The translations under genes and the position numbers were made by a program. The notes beneath the pieces were generated by a model that was not told where the DNA came from, did no database searches, and saw only the letters and a program-made list of their open reading frames with translations. Shown in pieces: positions 1 to 9,211 of a DNA stretch of 64,000 nucleotides (position 1 is its first letter; every line of letters starts with the position of its first letter). This stretch comes from Paenalkalicoccus suaedae (GTDB lineage: Bacteria > Bacillota > Bacilli > Bacillales > Salisediminibacteriaceae): NCBI RefSeq assembly GCF_006965545.2, contig NZ_CP041372.2, positions 2,790,001 through 2,854,000 on the forward strand, read 5' to 3'.

Positions 1-686
1 ATCGTAACAGGCACTGCGGTCTTTACAACAGCGGTATCCGTAGCAAATGGAATAACGACTTTTACGTCGACTTCAATATCCACAGAGACGCTTAAGTACG
101 CATTATTAATCCCTACAGACATCACTTCATGCTTCATTTGCGACTTCACGTCCCCAATCGCTGAGAGTCTGACAGGAATCTCAGGACCCAAGTGGGCGAG
201 TAGCGCATTCTTCGTTGCCTGCCCTAAAGGAATCATATGAATAATACCATCTTCAGAAAATGATGCTCCATCGTGAGGCAACGAGTCATCCGGAGCTACA
301 TGATAATCACGAATCTTGCCCTGTTCAATATCATTTAAGTAATTTTGCACTCTCTTCGTCGTTTCTTGAAGAACACGATTGACGATAACGGGGTTTAACT
401 GGACAGAGTTAACTTGCTGATTCTGATCATATTCATAAATGAGGACATCCTCCATGTGGCTCTCCTCTAAAATTTGACTGGAGATGGCATCATTGATAGC
501 GAGTGTCGCTATACGTTGAGTCTCTGTTTTAGCTATGGCAATAATAGTTGGTCGAACGCCTTTCTCTACTAAGATTAACCCCTGTACAGTCAGAACAATA
601 AAAATAGCACAGGACAAGAGAAAGACGACTTTGAGTGGTAACGGTCCTCTTCGTGACTGTCTTCGGCGCAAGCGCTGCTTTAACAT
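1..686 (-). CDS. yunB: Sporulation protein YunB (C-terminus outside window)
   Basis: The frame is open from an ATG at 686 to the window edge, about 228 codons, so the C-terminus is missing. The N-terminus is very basic (many Arg in the first 15 residues) and is followed by one hydrophobic segment at about residues 18-40. Then comes the conserved stretch IAKTETQRIATLAINDAI, which I recognise from the YunB family, known from B. subtilis as a mother-cell sporulation protein. The position next to yunD, yunE and yunF fits that chromosome region. A GGAAGGGG sequence lies upstream of the start. Identification comes from memory of the family, not from a search. Confidence 0.85.
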   Translation of the reverse strand, partial: MLKQRLRRRQSRRGPLPLKVVFLLSCAIFIVLTVQGLILVEKGVRPTIIAIAKTETQRIATLAINDAISSQILEESHMEDVLIYEYDQNQQVNSVQLNPVIVNRVLQETTKRVQNYLNDIEQGKIRDYHVAPDDSLPHDGASFSEDGIIHMIPLGQATKNALLAHLGPEIPVRLSAIGDVKSQMKHEVMSVGINNAYLSVSVDIEVDVKVVIPFATDTAVVKTAVPVT

Positions 687-725
687 GATTGTCCACGCCC
701 CTTCCACACAAACTATGCAAAAAAA

Positions 726-750
726 GCCACTCTCATGCTAAGAGAGTGGC
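726..750 (-). terminator. Rho-independent terminator overlapping the end of dfrA
   Basis: On the minus strand a perfect 9-bp stem (GCCACTCTC/GAGAGTGGC) with a 7-nt loop is followed by a T run. The dfrA stop codon at 738 lies inside the hairpin, so gene and terminator overlap. It should end the thyA-dfrA transcript before yunB. Confidence 0.85.
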
Positions 751-1232
751 TCAACCGCATCATATGTACGGAAGTAGAAGTCATACGGATTCTTTTCATC
801 CTTGACCCCTTTTTGTTCTTCTTTTAACACCCATTTAGTTGGGTCTAGTTCTGGGAAATAGGTATCCCCTTCAAACTCACTGTCAATATACGTCACGTAG
901 ACACGGTCCACTTTATCCAAGTAGTAACGGAATATCTCTGCTCCACCTATGATAAATGCTTTTTCATCCTGACTTAACAGCGTCGTTAATTCCTCAAAGG
1001 AATGAACGACTTCAGCACCTTCTTGGCTGTAGCCTTCGTTACGTGTGAGAATGATGGAGCGTCTATTAGGTAGTGGTCTACCGATCGACTCAAACGTTTT
1101 GCGACCCATCACGATCGTAGACCCGGTCGTAGTCCGCTTAAAAAAAGCGAGATCCGCTGGGAGATGCCACGGCATCGCATTATCACGTCCAATAACTCGA
1201 TTGCGATCATGTGCTACTATCATTGCAAGCAT
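738..1232 (-). CDS. dfrA: Dihydrofolate reductase
   Basis: Reduces 7,8-dihydrofolate to tetrahydrofolate with NADPH, regenerating the cofactor that thymidylate synthase oxidises. The N-terminal IVAHDRNRVIG, the MPWHLPADL substrate-site segment, the VMGRKTFESIG cofactor loop and FIIGGAEIF near residue 95 are all DHFR hallmarks. Length is about 164 residues, normal for the family. ATGs occur at 1238 and 1232; AGGAGG lies about 7 nt before the second, which I chose. It starts 16 bp after the thyA stop, so the two are co-transcribed and form a dTMP cycle. Confidence 0.95.
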   Translation of the reverse strand: MLAMIVAHDRNRVIGRDNAMPWHLPADLAFFKRTTTGSTIVMGRKTFESIGRPLPNRRSIILTRNEGYSQEGAEVVHSFEELTTLLSQDEKAFIIGGAEIFRYYLDKVDRVYVTYIDSEFEGDTYFPELDPTKWVLKEEQKGVKDEKNPYDFYFRTYDAVEPLS

Positions 1233-1247
1233 CGTCATTCCTCCTTG

Positions 1248-2192
1248 TTAGACTGCGATAGGTGCTTTAATAGAAGGGTGAGGCTCATATCCTTCCAGTG
1301 TAATGTCCTCGATCTCTGCGTCAAAGATAGACGTTAACGACTCGTTAATCGTAATGGTTGGAAGAGGCTTCTCGTCCCGTGAAAGTTGCAAGTTCACTTG
1401 CTCTACGTGATTCGAGTAAATGTGCGCATCTCCTAGTGTATGAACGAAATCTCCAACTTCTAAACCGCACTCATGCGCAATTAAATGAGTGAGTAAAGCA
1501 TAGCTTGCAATATTAAACGGTACTCCTAAAAAGACATCTGCACTCCTCTGATAAAGCTGACAGGAAAGCTTGCCATCTGCTACCCAAAATTGAAACATCG
1601 TATGACAAGGGGGTAGCGCCATAGATGGAACGTCTTCTACGTTCCAGCCCGAGACAATATGTCTTCTTGAGTCAGGGTTCGTCTTAATGCTCTCAATGAC
1701 TTCCTTTAACTGATCAATGCCTTCACCTTGAGAGGTTCGCCAGTCACGCCACTGCTTACCGTAAATATTACCTAATTCTCCGTACTTACTAGCAAAAGCG
1801 TCATCCTCTAGAATGCGTCGTTTGAAGACTTCCATCTCTTTCTCATAGGCTTCTTTAAACGTGTCATCCGTTTGAGCACGATTGCCAAAGTCAGTCATAT
1901 TAGGCCCTTTATACTCATCGCTTTCCACCCAATTCTTAAACGCCCATTCATTCCAAATATTATTATTATGTTGTAGAAGGTAACGAATGTTTGTATCTCC
2001 CTTAATAAACCAAAGTAATTCACTTAAAATTAAACGAAATGGCACACGCTTTGTCGTTAAGAGAGGAAAGCCCTCTTTTAACGAAAACCGCATCTGATAG
2101 CCAAATGTACTAATTGTTCCCGTTCCTGTACGATCTTCCTTTTTAACACCAGTCTCTAAAATGTGTGTGCATAAATCGGCGTACTGCTTCAC
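1248..2192 (-). CDS. thyA: Thymidylate synthase
   Basis: Makes dTMP from dUMP using methylene-tetrahydrofolate, which becomes dihydrofolate for the adjacent DfrA. The phosphate-binding [10 protein letters not shown] segment is near residue 17 and the catalytic cysteine is Cys196 in the [12 protein letters not shown] motif. At 314 residues it is about 50 longer than E. coli-type ThyA. The extra segment at about residues 85-135 resembles the insert known in Lactobacillus casei thymidylate synthase. The start is GTG with AAAGGAG 9 nt upstream. This is the folate-dependent ThyA class, not flavin-dependent ThyX. Confidence 0.96.
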   Translation of the reverse strand: MKQYADLCTHILETGVKKEDRTGTGTISTFGYQMRFSLKEGFPLLTTKRVPFRLILSELLWFIKGDTNIRYLLQHNNNIWNEWAFKNWVESDEYKGPNMTDFGNRAQTDDTFKEAYEKEMEVFKRRILEDDAFASKYGELGNIYGKQWRDWRTSQGEGIDQLKEVIESIKTNPDSRRHIVSGWNVEDVPSMALPPCHTMFQFWVADGKLSCQLYQRSADVFLGVPFNIASYALLTHLIAHECGLEVGDFVHTLGDAHIYSNHVEQVNLQLSRDEKPLPTITINESLTSIFDAEIEDITLEGYEPHPSIKAPIAV

Positions 2193-2215
2193 ACGTATCG
2201 ACTCCTTTCCTTTAG

Positions 2216-3313
2216 TTAAACTTGCTCATGCTTGATAGATTCTGCTTCTGTGATCGTTACATTTAATGTGTCCGCTAAATCAATTTCGATAGGCTGAATA
2301 GGTTGCCCTAGTCTAGAAAGCACGCGAACCCTAGGTCGTGAAGGCATGTTTTTATTCGTCTCCACCACTACTCCAACAGACCCGTCACTTAGCGTAACTT
2401 CAAGACCAACTGGATAAATGGCGACAGTGTGCGCGAACACCTCAACCATTCGCTTATCAAATAATGTCGATGCTCCACTATAGAGCATTTCTAGCCCTTC
2501 GTGCGGAAGCCGCGCTCCTCGGTAGACGCGGTTTGAAGTGACAGCATCAAACACATCAACAATTCCTATTATCTTTGCAAAATCGTGGATCTCGTTGCCC
2601 TTCAGTTGTCTTGGATAGCCTGTCCCATTTATCCGCTCATGATGCTGATACGCGCAGTGGGCAGTTAAAAGTGACATTGTATGACTGCGACGAATCATAT
2701 CAAATCCGACAGTTGTATGCTCTTTAATCATGTTAAATTCTTCATCCGTTAACGATTCCTGCTTATTTAGTACAGTCTCAGGGATACCAACCTTACCAAC
2801 ATCATGCAAAATCGCACCCATGCCTAGCTTATGTAAATCCTTCTCGCCAAGTCCTAACTCCTTGCCTAAAGATAGCGCATAGATCGTGACATTTAAAGAG
2901 TGATGAAACACATAAGAATCATAGCAAATAACGTCGGACAGCAATGATACAGCCTCTTTCTTTCCGTAAATATCATCTAAGATCGTATTCACGATCGATG
3001 AAAAAGAGGAAGAGACAGAATCTAGATTAACGACTTTTTGTAACGTCGTCATCTTTGTAATTCCCTCAAAGTGATGCTTAATTGATTTTATTGACTTCGC
3101 TCGTTTAATAGGGTCGATCGTGTCAGAAGCAAAAATATCTTCTGTCCCCTCTTCTTCAATATAAATAAATGAGATACCTTTATCCTTTAATCGCTGAAGC
3201 AAACGACTGGTGAGCGTTACTCCGCTCTTTAAAAGAGGTTGACCATCTTCGTCGTAAATCGTTTTCGCTAAGCGGTCATCTTCATTCACACGATGAACGG
3301 ATATCATTTTCAT
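2216..3313 (-). CDS. HD-GYP domain phosphohydrolase
   Basis: Predicted metal-dependent phosphohydrolase; HD-GYP proteins typically degrade cyclic di-GMP. The N-terminal 100 residues carry a DUF3391-like region ([18 protein letters not shown]). The HD half has [12 protein letters not shown] and the GYP half has [11 protein letters not shown], with further metal-site residues in [12 protein letters not shown]. There is no signal peptide or membrane segment, so it is cytoplasmic. The start at 3313 is the second in-frame ATG, 8 nt after AGGAGG. It sits between thyA and yunD, 23 bp before thyA. The substrate is inferred from the family only. Confidence 0.88.
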   Translation of the reverse strand: MKMISVHRVNEDDRLAKTIYDEDGQPLLKSGVTLTSRLLQRLKDKGISFIYIEEEGTEDIFASDTIDPIKRAKSIKSIKHHFEGITKMTTLQKVVNLDSVSSSFSSIVNTILDDIYGKKEAVSLLSDVICYDSYVFHHSLNVTIYALSLGKELGLGEKDLHKLGMGAILHDVGKVGIPETVLNKQESLTDEEFNMIKEHTTVGFDMIRRSHTMSLLTAHCAYQHHERINGTGYPRQLKGNEIHDFAKIIGIVDVFDAVTSNRVYRGARLPHEGLEMLYSGASTLFDKRMVEVFAHTVAIYPVGLEVTLSDGSVGVVVETNKNMPSRPRVRVLSRLGQPIQPIEIDLADTLNVTITEAESIKHEQV

Positions 3314-3338
3314 CCACATACCCTCCTAAGTCGTTGTT

Positions 3339-4691
3339 TCATGATGGTTTTATTACTTGCTGCTTGAGCTTCCAGGCTAGTACATCTCGCAAAAATTCCG
3401 GCATATAATAACGTGCCTCCTGCGCTTGCAAAACTGGATATAGAGGGCTAAACGTATACATATCAAGCGTTGCGAGCGTGTAATCTTTATGTAATTCAAG
3501 CTGCTCACCCCGAATATAAAACGTGTCGCCTTTTTGAGTCACATGATCAAAGTACGTGTATCCAACTACCTTCCCTCTAAAGCCAAATCCGTGTAGCTTT
3601 AAATGGACCATATCTTTACTTGCGCTCTCTTCAATGACCTGGAGAATTGTTTCACCTTTTACTCGAACCTTTGCTGGATTAATAGGATGTGGACAAATTT
3701 GATGGAGCATTCTTTTTGTAACAGCCCCATGTTGTATACTATCTAAGAGCACCCCTGCATTCACCATCGATAGATCTGCCTCACACCACTCCGTCAGCGC
3801 TTCTCCTAAAAGCGTTGTAAATGGAGATGGCTCGTACCAGTCAACAGCAAGACGCTCCTCTATCTCTGCAATCTCTTCATTTAAGCTTTTTGCCGACTCC
3901 CGCTCTAGCTTCTCTAACAACTTAGTGGTCTCCGCGTCTTCTTCCACATCTACTACTGGGTGAGAAACAACGCGAATCTCCTTATAAGAAGGATCAAATT
4001 GAACCGTTACTTCACCTAAATGAGTACCTGATCGTCCACATTGATTAATCCACGTGCGATTCACTTTCTTCCCATTTTCTAAAATATGATGGGTGTGAGA
4101 TCCTAAGATAAGATCAAGCTTGGGGTAATCTGTAGCAAGCTGTTCGTCTGTTGACAGGCCTAGGTGTGATAGTAAAATAAGGAAATCGCAGTCCTGTAGT
4201 CTCTCGATCTCTTCTGCAATCGCTTCTGCCGCATCCGTAGCTTTCCAGCCTAATCGATCATAGAAGGAATAAAAGGGGATCGTGACACCGATAACCCCAA
4301 TTGTTGTGCCATTTTGTAGGGTATACGTTGTAGAGGGCTTGCACCATGTAGCTCGCTTATCATCGTCATAGAGATTGCCCAATAGCACCTCGAAAGTTGC
4401 ATCTTGATATAAGTCATTCAATTGCTGTTTGGAGAAGGTGATGCCTTCATTATTCCCTATCGTAACAGCATCATAGTTCATAGCGTTCAATAATTCGACG
4501 TTGCCTCTCCCCATCAATCCCTCTGTAATAGGATTGGCACGATCGCTATGATCGCCAATATCAAAAAGAAGCACGTCATCTCCACGTTCTAGTGCCTCCT
4601 GACGCTTTTGTTTAATAAGTGATGTGACATAAGGCCACTGGTCAAGCTGACTATGTAAATCATTTGTATGCAGAATGGTTAACTGATGCAT
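3339..4691 (-). CDS. yunD: Metallophosphatase / 5'-nucleotidase family protein YunD
   Basis: Calcineurin-like metallophosphoesterase with a 5'-nucleotidase C-terminal domain. The metal-site motifs are visible in order: ILHTNDLHSQL at the N-terminus, DIGDHSDRANP, IGNNEG near residue 80, LLSHLG and LGSHTHH near residue 195. The C-terminal half (from about 290) has the nucleotidase-type VNAGVLLDSI and FSPLYP regions. Unlike secreted UshA-type enzymes it has no signal peptide, so it is probably cytosolic, as expected for YunD. Its neighbours yunE and yunF follow the B. subtilis order. The substrate cannot be read from sequence. Confidence 0.85.
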   Translation of the reverse strand: MHQLTILHTNDLHSQLDQWPYVTSLIKQKRQEALERGDDVLLFDIGDHSDRANPITEGLMGRGNVELLNAMNYDAVTIGNNEGITFSKQQLNDLYQDATFEVLLGNLYDDDKRATWCKPSTTYTLQNGTTIGVIGVTIPFYSFYDRLGWKATDAAEAIAEEIERLQDCDFLILLSHLGLSTDEQLATDYPKLDLILGSHTHHILENGKKVNRTWINQCGRSGTHLGEVTVQFDPSYKEIRVVSHPVVDVEEDAETTKLLEKLERESAKSLNEEIAEIEERLAVDWYEPSPFTTLLGEALTEWCEADLSMVNAGVLLDSIQHGAVTKRMLHQICPHPINPAKVRVKGETILQVIEESASKDMVHLKLHGFGFRGKVVGYTYFDHVTQKGDTFYIRGEQLELHKDYTLATLDMYTFSPLYPVLQAQEARYYMPEFLRDVLAWKLKQQVIKPS

Positions 4692-4712
4692 CGTGCACTC
4701 CTTCTACGATCG

Positions 4713-5516
4713 CTAGAATCCGTTTGCGATCATGCGTAGTCCGATTATAAGTAAAAACAGCTGAAAAATCCTAACAAGCAGAACACTATTCATGCGACGA
4801 TTAATCGCCGCTCCCACCTTCGCACCAATCCAAGCAGTTGGAATCAACACGAGTGCGTATAAATAGACAATTTGCTCAAGTAACACGTGTGATGTTGCAC
4901 TTGTTAAAGCCGATAAGAAAACTAAAAACATCGATGTCCCGACCGCTAAATGAGGTGGGAACGCAAATAATAAAATCATTGCAGGGACCATAATCGAGCC
5001 ACCGCCAACTCCGAATAGACCTGATAGCATCCCGACAAAAAAGGATAGAACAATAGCAATCGACGGGGTGAGACCGTATTGGTGGGTAACTCCGGTATCA
5101 TCTACGTGAAGCTTTATCCGTTCCTGCCTTATAGGTAAAGGCTTCACCTTATCTTTGAATGTCAAAATGATAGATAAAGCTATGATAAAGATCCCGAAGG
5201 CTAGAAAGAAACCATCTATATCTAATCGCCTATTGATGAGGACGCCAGCAATAGCTCCAGGTCCGCTCCCAATAAAAAAGAGTAGTCCACTTCTTATATC
5301 GACTTTTCCCTGCGCTTTGTAAGCAATTGTGGATGATAGTCCTGTAAATATCATAATAAGTAGTGATGTTCCGACCGCAAGCTGTGGCGTCATTTCGACC
5401 GAAAGCTGATCAATCAATAATAAAGCTGGAACAATTAGTATTCCACCGCCAAGCCCAAGCAGACTACCAACTATCGCAGCAATAAAACCTACTAACGCTA
5501 GTATAATCCATTCCAT
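4713..5516 (-). CDS. yunE: TauE/SafE family membrane transporter YunE
   Basis: Integral membrane protein of the sulfite exporter TauE/SafE family. Two homologous halves are visible, each opening with a glycine-rich motif: GSLLGLGGGILIVPALLL near residue 17 and GLFGVGGGSIMVPAMILL near residue 167. About eight hydrophobic segments surround a hydrophilic loop near residues 125-150. The transported anion is unknown; family members move sulfite, sulfoacetate and other small organic anions. It lies 21 bp before yunD and is probably in the same operon. Confidence 0.88.
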   Translation of the reverse strand: MEWIILALVGFIAAIVGSLLGLGGGILIVPALLLIDQLSVEMTPQLAVGTSLLIMIFTGLSSTIAYKAQGKVDIRSGLLFFIGSGPGAIAGVLINRRLDIDGFFLAFGIFIIALSIILTFKDKVKPLPIRQERIKLHVDDTGVTHQYGLTPSIAIVLSFFVGMLSGLFGVGGGSIMVPAMILLFAFPPHLAVGTSMFLVFLSALTSATSHVLLEQIVYLYALVLIPTAWIGAKVGAAINRRMNSVLLVRIFQLFLLIIGLRMIANGF

Positions 5517-5558
5517 AATGAACTCCTATTTTATTTTAAAATCTACTGGCTTATACGT

Positions 5559-6410
5559 CTATTCATCAAATAAATTTAGCTGACGTGGTGCCAATCCATC
5601 GTATGTAATAGTTAGCATGGAAATAAAAGACTGCGCATTAGAAGCCGCGTGTCCACCAGAGTTATTATTAAAAACGACTGCCGTTTGCTTTACTTCCTTA
5701 CTAATAGAGGTGATTTTCTCAGCTAGATCTTCAAGCTCCTCATGAGAGTAGTCATATAAGTATCTCACTTCTCGCCAACTTTGACCATTGGTCGGTTTTT
5801 GCCAAGCCGCTTTGTTGCGACCATGAAGCCGAACAAACGCCCACTCTTTAGAAGTTGTAATTGCAACAAAAGGAACTGACCTTTCCCCAATTTGCGGCTC
5901 ATCACAAATACTGTGAATCCAGTCATCCTCGCGCATGTAGTCCATCGTCTTTTGCATAAACGCCTCACTATACCAAGAATGATGCCTAAACTCTAGCGCA
6001 CAGGGGAAATCACGCAATTGCTCACGAAGCCAGCGTAAGTAGCGGACGTTTTTAGTCTGACAGTCAAACCACGGTGGGAACTGGCAGAGAACGAACGCTA
6101 GCTTATTCGCCTCCATTAGAGGACGAAAGGCTTTTATATACGCATCTATCATCTCTTCTTTTGAATCAAAAGGTATGTCTCCACGCTGGTGCCCTGTCAT
6201 TCCTTGATACGCTTTTGCAACAAATTTAAACCGTGACGGTGTCTCCGCTATCCACTTCTTAATAGAGGCCTCTGCTGGAATAGCATAAAAGGAGGAATCC
6301 AATTCCACTAAAGGAAAATAGCTTGCATATGCTTCGAGCTTTAGTCTTGCTGGAACTCCCTCATACAGGCTATCGTGATCTCCCCAGCCCGTTACTCCAA
6401 TCTGTATCAT
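5559..6410 (-). CDS. yunF: DUF72 family protein YunF
   Basis: DUF72 protein with a predicted TIM-barrel fold and unknown biochemical function. Recognisable segments are the N-terminal IQIGVTGWGDHDSLY, VELDSSFYAIP, FKFVAKAYQGMTG, CALEFRHHSWY and the C-terminal VVFNNNSGGHAASNA. Three ATGs are possible. AAGGAGG lies 6 nt before the one at 6410, giving MIQIGVTG, which I prefer over 6416 or 6437. It heads the yunF-yunE-yunD run. Confidence 0.88.
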   Translation of the reverse strand: MIQIGVTGWGDHDSLYEGVPARLKLEAYASYFPLVELDSSFYAIPAEASIKKWIAETPSRFKFVAKAYQGMTGHQRGDIPFDSKEEMIDAYIKAFRPLMEANKLAFVLCQFPPWFDCQTKNVRYLRWLREQLRDFPCALEFRHHSWYSEAFMQKTMDYMREDDWIHSICDEPQIGERSVPFVAITTSKEWAFVRLHGRNKAAWQKPTNGQSWREVRYLYDYSHEELEDLAEKITSISKEVKQTAVVFNNNSGGHAASNAQSFISMLTITYDGLAPRQLNLFDE

Positions 6411-6558
6411 CGTCATCCTCCTTACGTGTTCACGCATTGTACTACCTTCTTATCATTGTACAACTCTCGAGAAGGTGTGACAAATAAGGACAGAATATGT
6501 GAGCATGTTTTCAATGTTTTCTCATAAATTTGAGAAGTAATGATCACAAAAGGAGGCT

Positions 6559-7404
6559 ATGCCTGTGTTTTTTCATGTTAAAGAATTGCAGTACGAGGCA
6601 AAGGTAACAAGGCCAGATCCTGTGTTTGCGAAGATGCTCCAAGAGGTGTTAGGAGGTCAATGGGGAGAAATCTCTGTAGCCATGCAATATATGTTTCAAG
6701 GATTTAATGTGCGAGGGAACAAACGTTACCGAGATTTATTAATGGATATTGGTACCGAGGAAATAGCACACATTGAAATCCTCGCAACCTTGATTGCACG
6801 TTTATTAGACAATACATCGTTAAAAGAGCAAGAGCATGCTTATCATGCGGATCCAGCCGTTGCAGCAATTATGGGTGGTATGAATCCGCAGCATGCGATT
6901 GTGTCCGGACTTGGTGCCATGCCGGCCGATAGCGTTGGTAACAGATGGACGGCAGACTATATTATAGCTAGCGGAAATCTACTAGCAGACTTTAGAGCAA
7001 ACTTAACCGCTGAGTCACAGGGTCGACTTCAAGTGTCTAGACTTTATGAAATAACCGACGATCCTTTAGTAAAAGATACGCTTAGCTTCCTTATAGCGCG
7101 AGATACTGCACACCAAAATCAATGGATTGCAGCGATTCGTGAGCTAGAAGAGGTGGAGCAAGACGTTGTTGTTCCTACTACCTTTCCTCGTGAATGGTCC
7201 AAACAAGAAGTGGCGTATGATTTCTATAATACTTCTAGAGGTCAAGCTGATGCAGATGGTCCATGGGCAAACGGCATAGCTCCTGATGGGCGCGGACAAT
7301 TTCGTTACGTGCAACAGCCGCATCCATATGGACCTAAACCAGTCCTGCCGCCTGCGCCTGAAGATGTTTATGATACGCCGCCTATTGTGGAGCCTGAAGA
7401 GTAA
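6559..7404 (+). CDS. Manganese catalase family protein
   Basis: Disproportionates hydrogen peroxide at a di-manganese site. The ferritin-like core is visible: Glu-rich helices with QWGEISVAMQYMFQGF (about residues 35-50), GTEEIAHIEILATLIARLL (about 70-88) with the Glu-x-x-His metal pair, and a second AARDTAH-like pair in ARDTAHQNQWI near residue 182. The C-terminal 50 residues are Pro-rich. At 281 residues it fits the Bacillus YdbD/CotJC type, some of which are spore-associated. AAAGGAGG precedes the start. It is transcribed opposite to yunF; the 148-bp gap must hold both promoters. Confidence 0.9.
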   Translation: MPVFFHVKELQYEAKVTRPDPVFAKMLQEVLGGQWGEISVAMQYMFQGFNVRGNKRYRDLLMDIGTEEIAHIEILATLIARLLDNTSLKEQEHAYHADPAVAAIMGGMNPQHAIVSGLGAMPADSVGNRWTADYIIASGNLLADFRANLTAESQGRLQVSRLYEITDDPLVKDTLSFLIARDTAHQNQWIAAIRELEEVEQDVVVPTTFPREWSKQEVAYDFYNTSRGQADADGPWANGIAPDGRGQFRYVQQPHPYGPKPVLPPAPEDVYDTPPIVEPEE

Positions 7405-7549
7405 TCATGTGTATGGGGGTTATTTGGTAGATGTAAACTGTCGCTTCTTTTTAGTAGCCGTTGGTTCACATTCGCTAAGCATCTCTATTGAATCGTTCGA
7501 CGTTAAAAAAGCGCGATGTTTATCATGACTATTTTGAAGCGACTCAAAA

Positions 7550-7753
7550 TTAATTAGCAGGATTCTTTCCATTAAACCGAACGAAAAGCACAATAAGTCC
7601 GATCACAAATGCTACAATTGCTAGCCACGAAACAGTCATGGAGATTGGTATAATATCAAGCAAACCTAGTACGCCTATTATTGGTAGTACAAAAATGGTT
7701 CCCATTATTCCTTGGAATCGCGCATGTGACGCTCTTTCTTTCGTAGATGGCAT
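7550..7753 (-). CDS. Small two-helix membrane protein, unknown
   Basis: Short protein of 67 residues with a hydrophilic N-terminus (about 15 residues), two hydrophobic segments at about 17-36 and 41-58, and a short positive tail. AAAGGGGG lies 7 nt before the ATG, a strong ribosome-binding site, which supports a real gene. I do not recognise the family. It is transcribed toward the catalase gene and stands alone. Confidence 0.6.
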   Translation of the reverse strand: MPSTKERASHARFQGIMGTIFVLPIIGVLGLLDIIPISMTVSWLAIVAFVIGLIVLFVRFNGKNPAN

Positions 7754-7954
7754 AATAAATCCCCCTTTTTATGTCTATTATCCACCTCCCCTCTTCGGGG
7801 GATTTGAAACATTTGTAAGTTGTAAAGGGGATGCGTTAAATGAGGTGGGGGATTGCTTCAAATTAATTATGCAATCTGATGCAATCCGTCACTCCAACCT
7901 TACTTCCCACAAATACAACCCATTTACTATGCTAACTACTCCATCATCAACATT

Positions 7955-7983
7955 CAAAAAAGACAAGCCGCATTGGCTTGCCC
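7955..7983 (-). terminator. Terminator after the lipoprotein gene
   Basis: On the minus strand, GGCAAGCC and GGCTTGTC form a stem around AATGC, followed by TTTTTT. It is 39 bp past the stop of the 8022-9020 gene. The remaining bases between 7754 and 7954 show no gene. Confidence 0.8.
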
Positions 7984-8021
7984 TTAAAGTAATAATAAAC
8001 TAAATCCATTCCTCAACTCTA

Positions 8022-9020
8022 TTAACTAACTTGACCCGTATAAAGCTCATAGCGCTTCTCATCTCTTAACCAGTTAAAATACGTCAGCTCATAAAATTCA
8101 CCTGTATCTATCTCGATTTCCAACGTATCAGTAAAACCGTCCTGTTCCCAGTCTAATTCAAACATCTCTCCGGCATTTTCGAAATGAGTAAGGTGCTCTA
8201 AGCCATCCTCTTGCAACAGGTGAGCCGTGTAATAATACGTCTTATGTCCATTTAAAACAAACAGCTGATGCGAATCGCGAGTATTGATTACTCTCACCGA
8301 TAACACCTGGTCATCTACCCCATTCGTTAACTGCTTCCCAGAAAAGGATTCTAGAAGATCACCAGTCGTATTCATCAGCACACCCTCAGATACCATATCA
8401 ACAGGATCTGTCGGATAGACAAGGGATACTGCAAAAAAGTGATCTTCCCCGATGTAAACGTGTTGGATATTCGCGTCAGCTCCAAGCTCTTCCTGAGCAC
8501 GTGTAAGTAGCTCTTGCTCAGATAATGGTTCGGCCTCAAATACCACATGATAAATAAACGACTCCATGATAGCATCGACATCCACTTGCTCATTATCCAA
8601 CGCCTCATACCCTATCATGAGCCCTTCACTAGTGCCCAGATATTGCATTCCTTCCTCAAACTGCTCAACTGGCACGTGAACAACGCGGAACAACGGCGCC
8701 CCCTCGAGTGTTTGGAAGGTAACCCCCTTCAGCTCATAAAATGCTTCAAATTGACCATCCCACTCATCAGGGAATGACAACGTAAATAAGTCATCGCGAT
8801 GAACAAATTCAGCAGGCTCTCCTGAAGGAATCTCTTCTACCTCATCCTCTTCATTAACCACATCAGTAGGCTCAACAACTTCTGAACTCGTCGTCTCTGA
8901 TTCAACGCTATTCGTTTCAAACTCCGCTTCTCCTGCCTGCACTTCTTCTACATTAGTAGACTCTCCACACCCAGCTAATAAACCTATAAGTACACTAAAT
9001 AACACTATGTATGTTTTCAT
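8022..9020 (-). CDS. Predicted lipoprotein, function unknown
   Basis: Begins with a lipoprotein signal peptide: Lys, a hydrophobic core, then the lipobox LLAGC with Cys18 as the lipidated residue. Residues 19-70 are low-complexity and rich in Glu, Thr, Ser and Val, a likely extended linker. A folded region follows with DLFTLSFPDEWDG near residue 78, similar in style to PsbP-like domains, but I cannot assign a family. It is very acidic. GGAG precedes the start. It is a single-gene unit with its own terminator. Confidence 0.75.
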   Translation of the reverse strand: MKTYIVLFSVLIGLLAGCGESTNVEEVQAGEAEFETNSVESETTSSEVVEPTDVVNEEDEVEEIPSGEPAEFVHRDDLFTLSFPDEWDGQFEAFYELKGVTFQTLEGAPLFRVVHVPVEQFEEGMQYLGTSEGLMIGYEALDNEQVDVDAIMESFIYHVVFEAEPLSEQELLTRAQEELGADANIQHVYIGEDHFFAVSLVYPTDPVDMVSEGVLMNTTGDLLESFSGKQLTNGVDDQVLSVRVINTRDSHQLFVLNGHKTYYYTAHLLQEDGLEHLTHFENAGEMFELDWEQDGFTDTLEIEIDTGEFYELTYFNWLRDEKRYELYTGQVS

Positions 9021-9159
9021 CGCTCTCTCCTTTAAATAGAATACGTTAAGTATACAAGGCTCTACGAACGGTTAATGTGACATGCATCACGTTCTTACAT
9101 TTTATTAAAGATAACTTTGTTGTTTTTAAGAAGCACCACATAAAAAACCTTTACACACA

Positions 9160-9192
9160 AAAAAAGACGAGCCACAAGGGCTCGCCTTTTTC
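9160..9192 (-). terminator. Terminator of the suf operon
   Basis: GGCGAGCC/GGCTCGTC stem around CTTGT on the minus strand, followed by a run of seven T. It lies about 25 bp after the sufB stop codon and closes the suf operon. Confidence 0.88.
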
Positions 9193-9211
9193 TATATCAA
9201 GAGGAGCATCA

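Noticed and set aside
738-1251. Plus-strand frames opposite dfrA, thyA, suf and glycolytic genes
   Set aside because: All are antisense shadows of well-supported genes without ribosome-binding sites.
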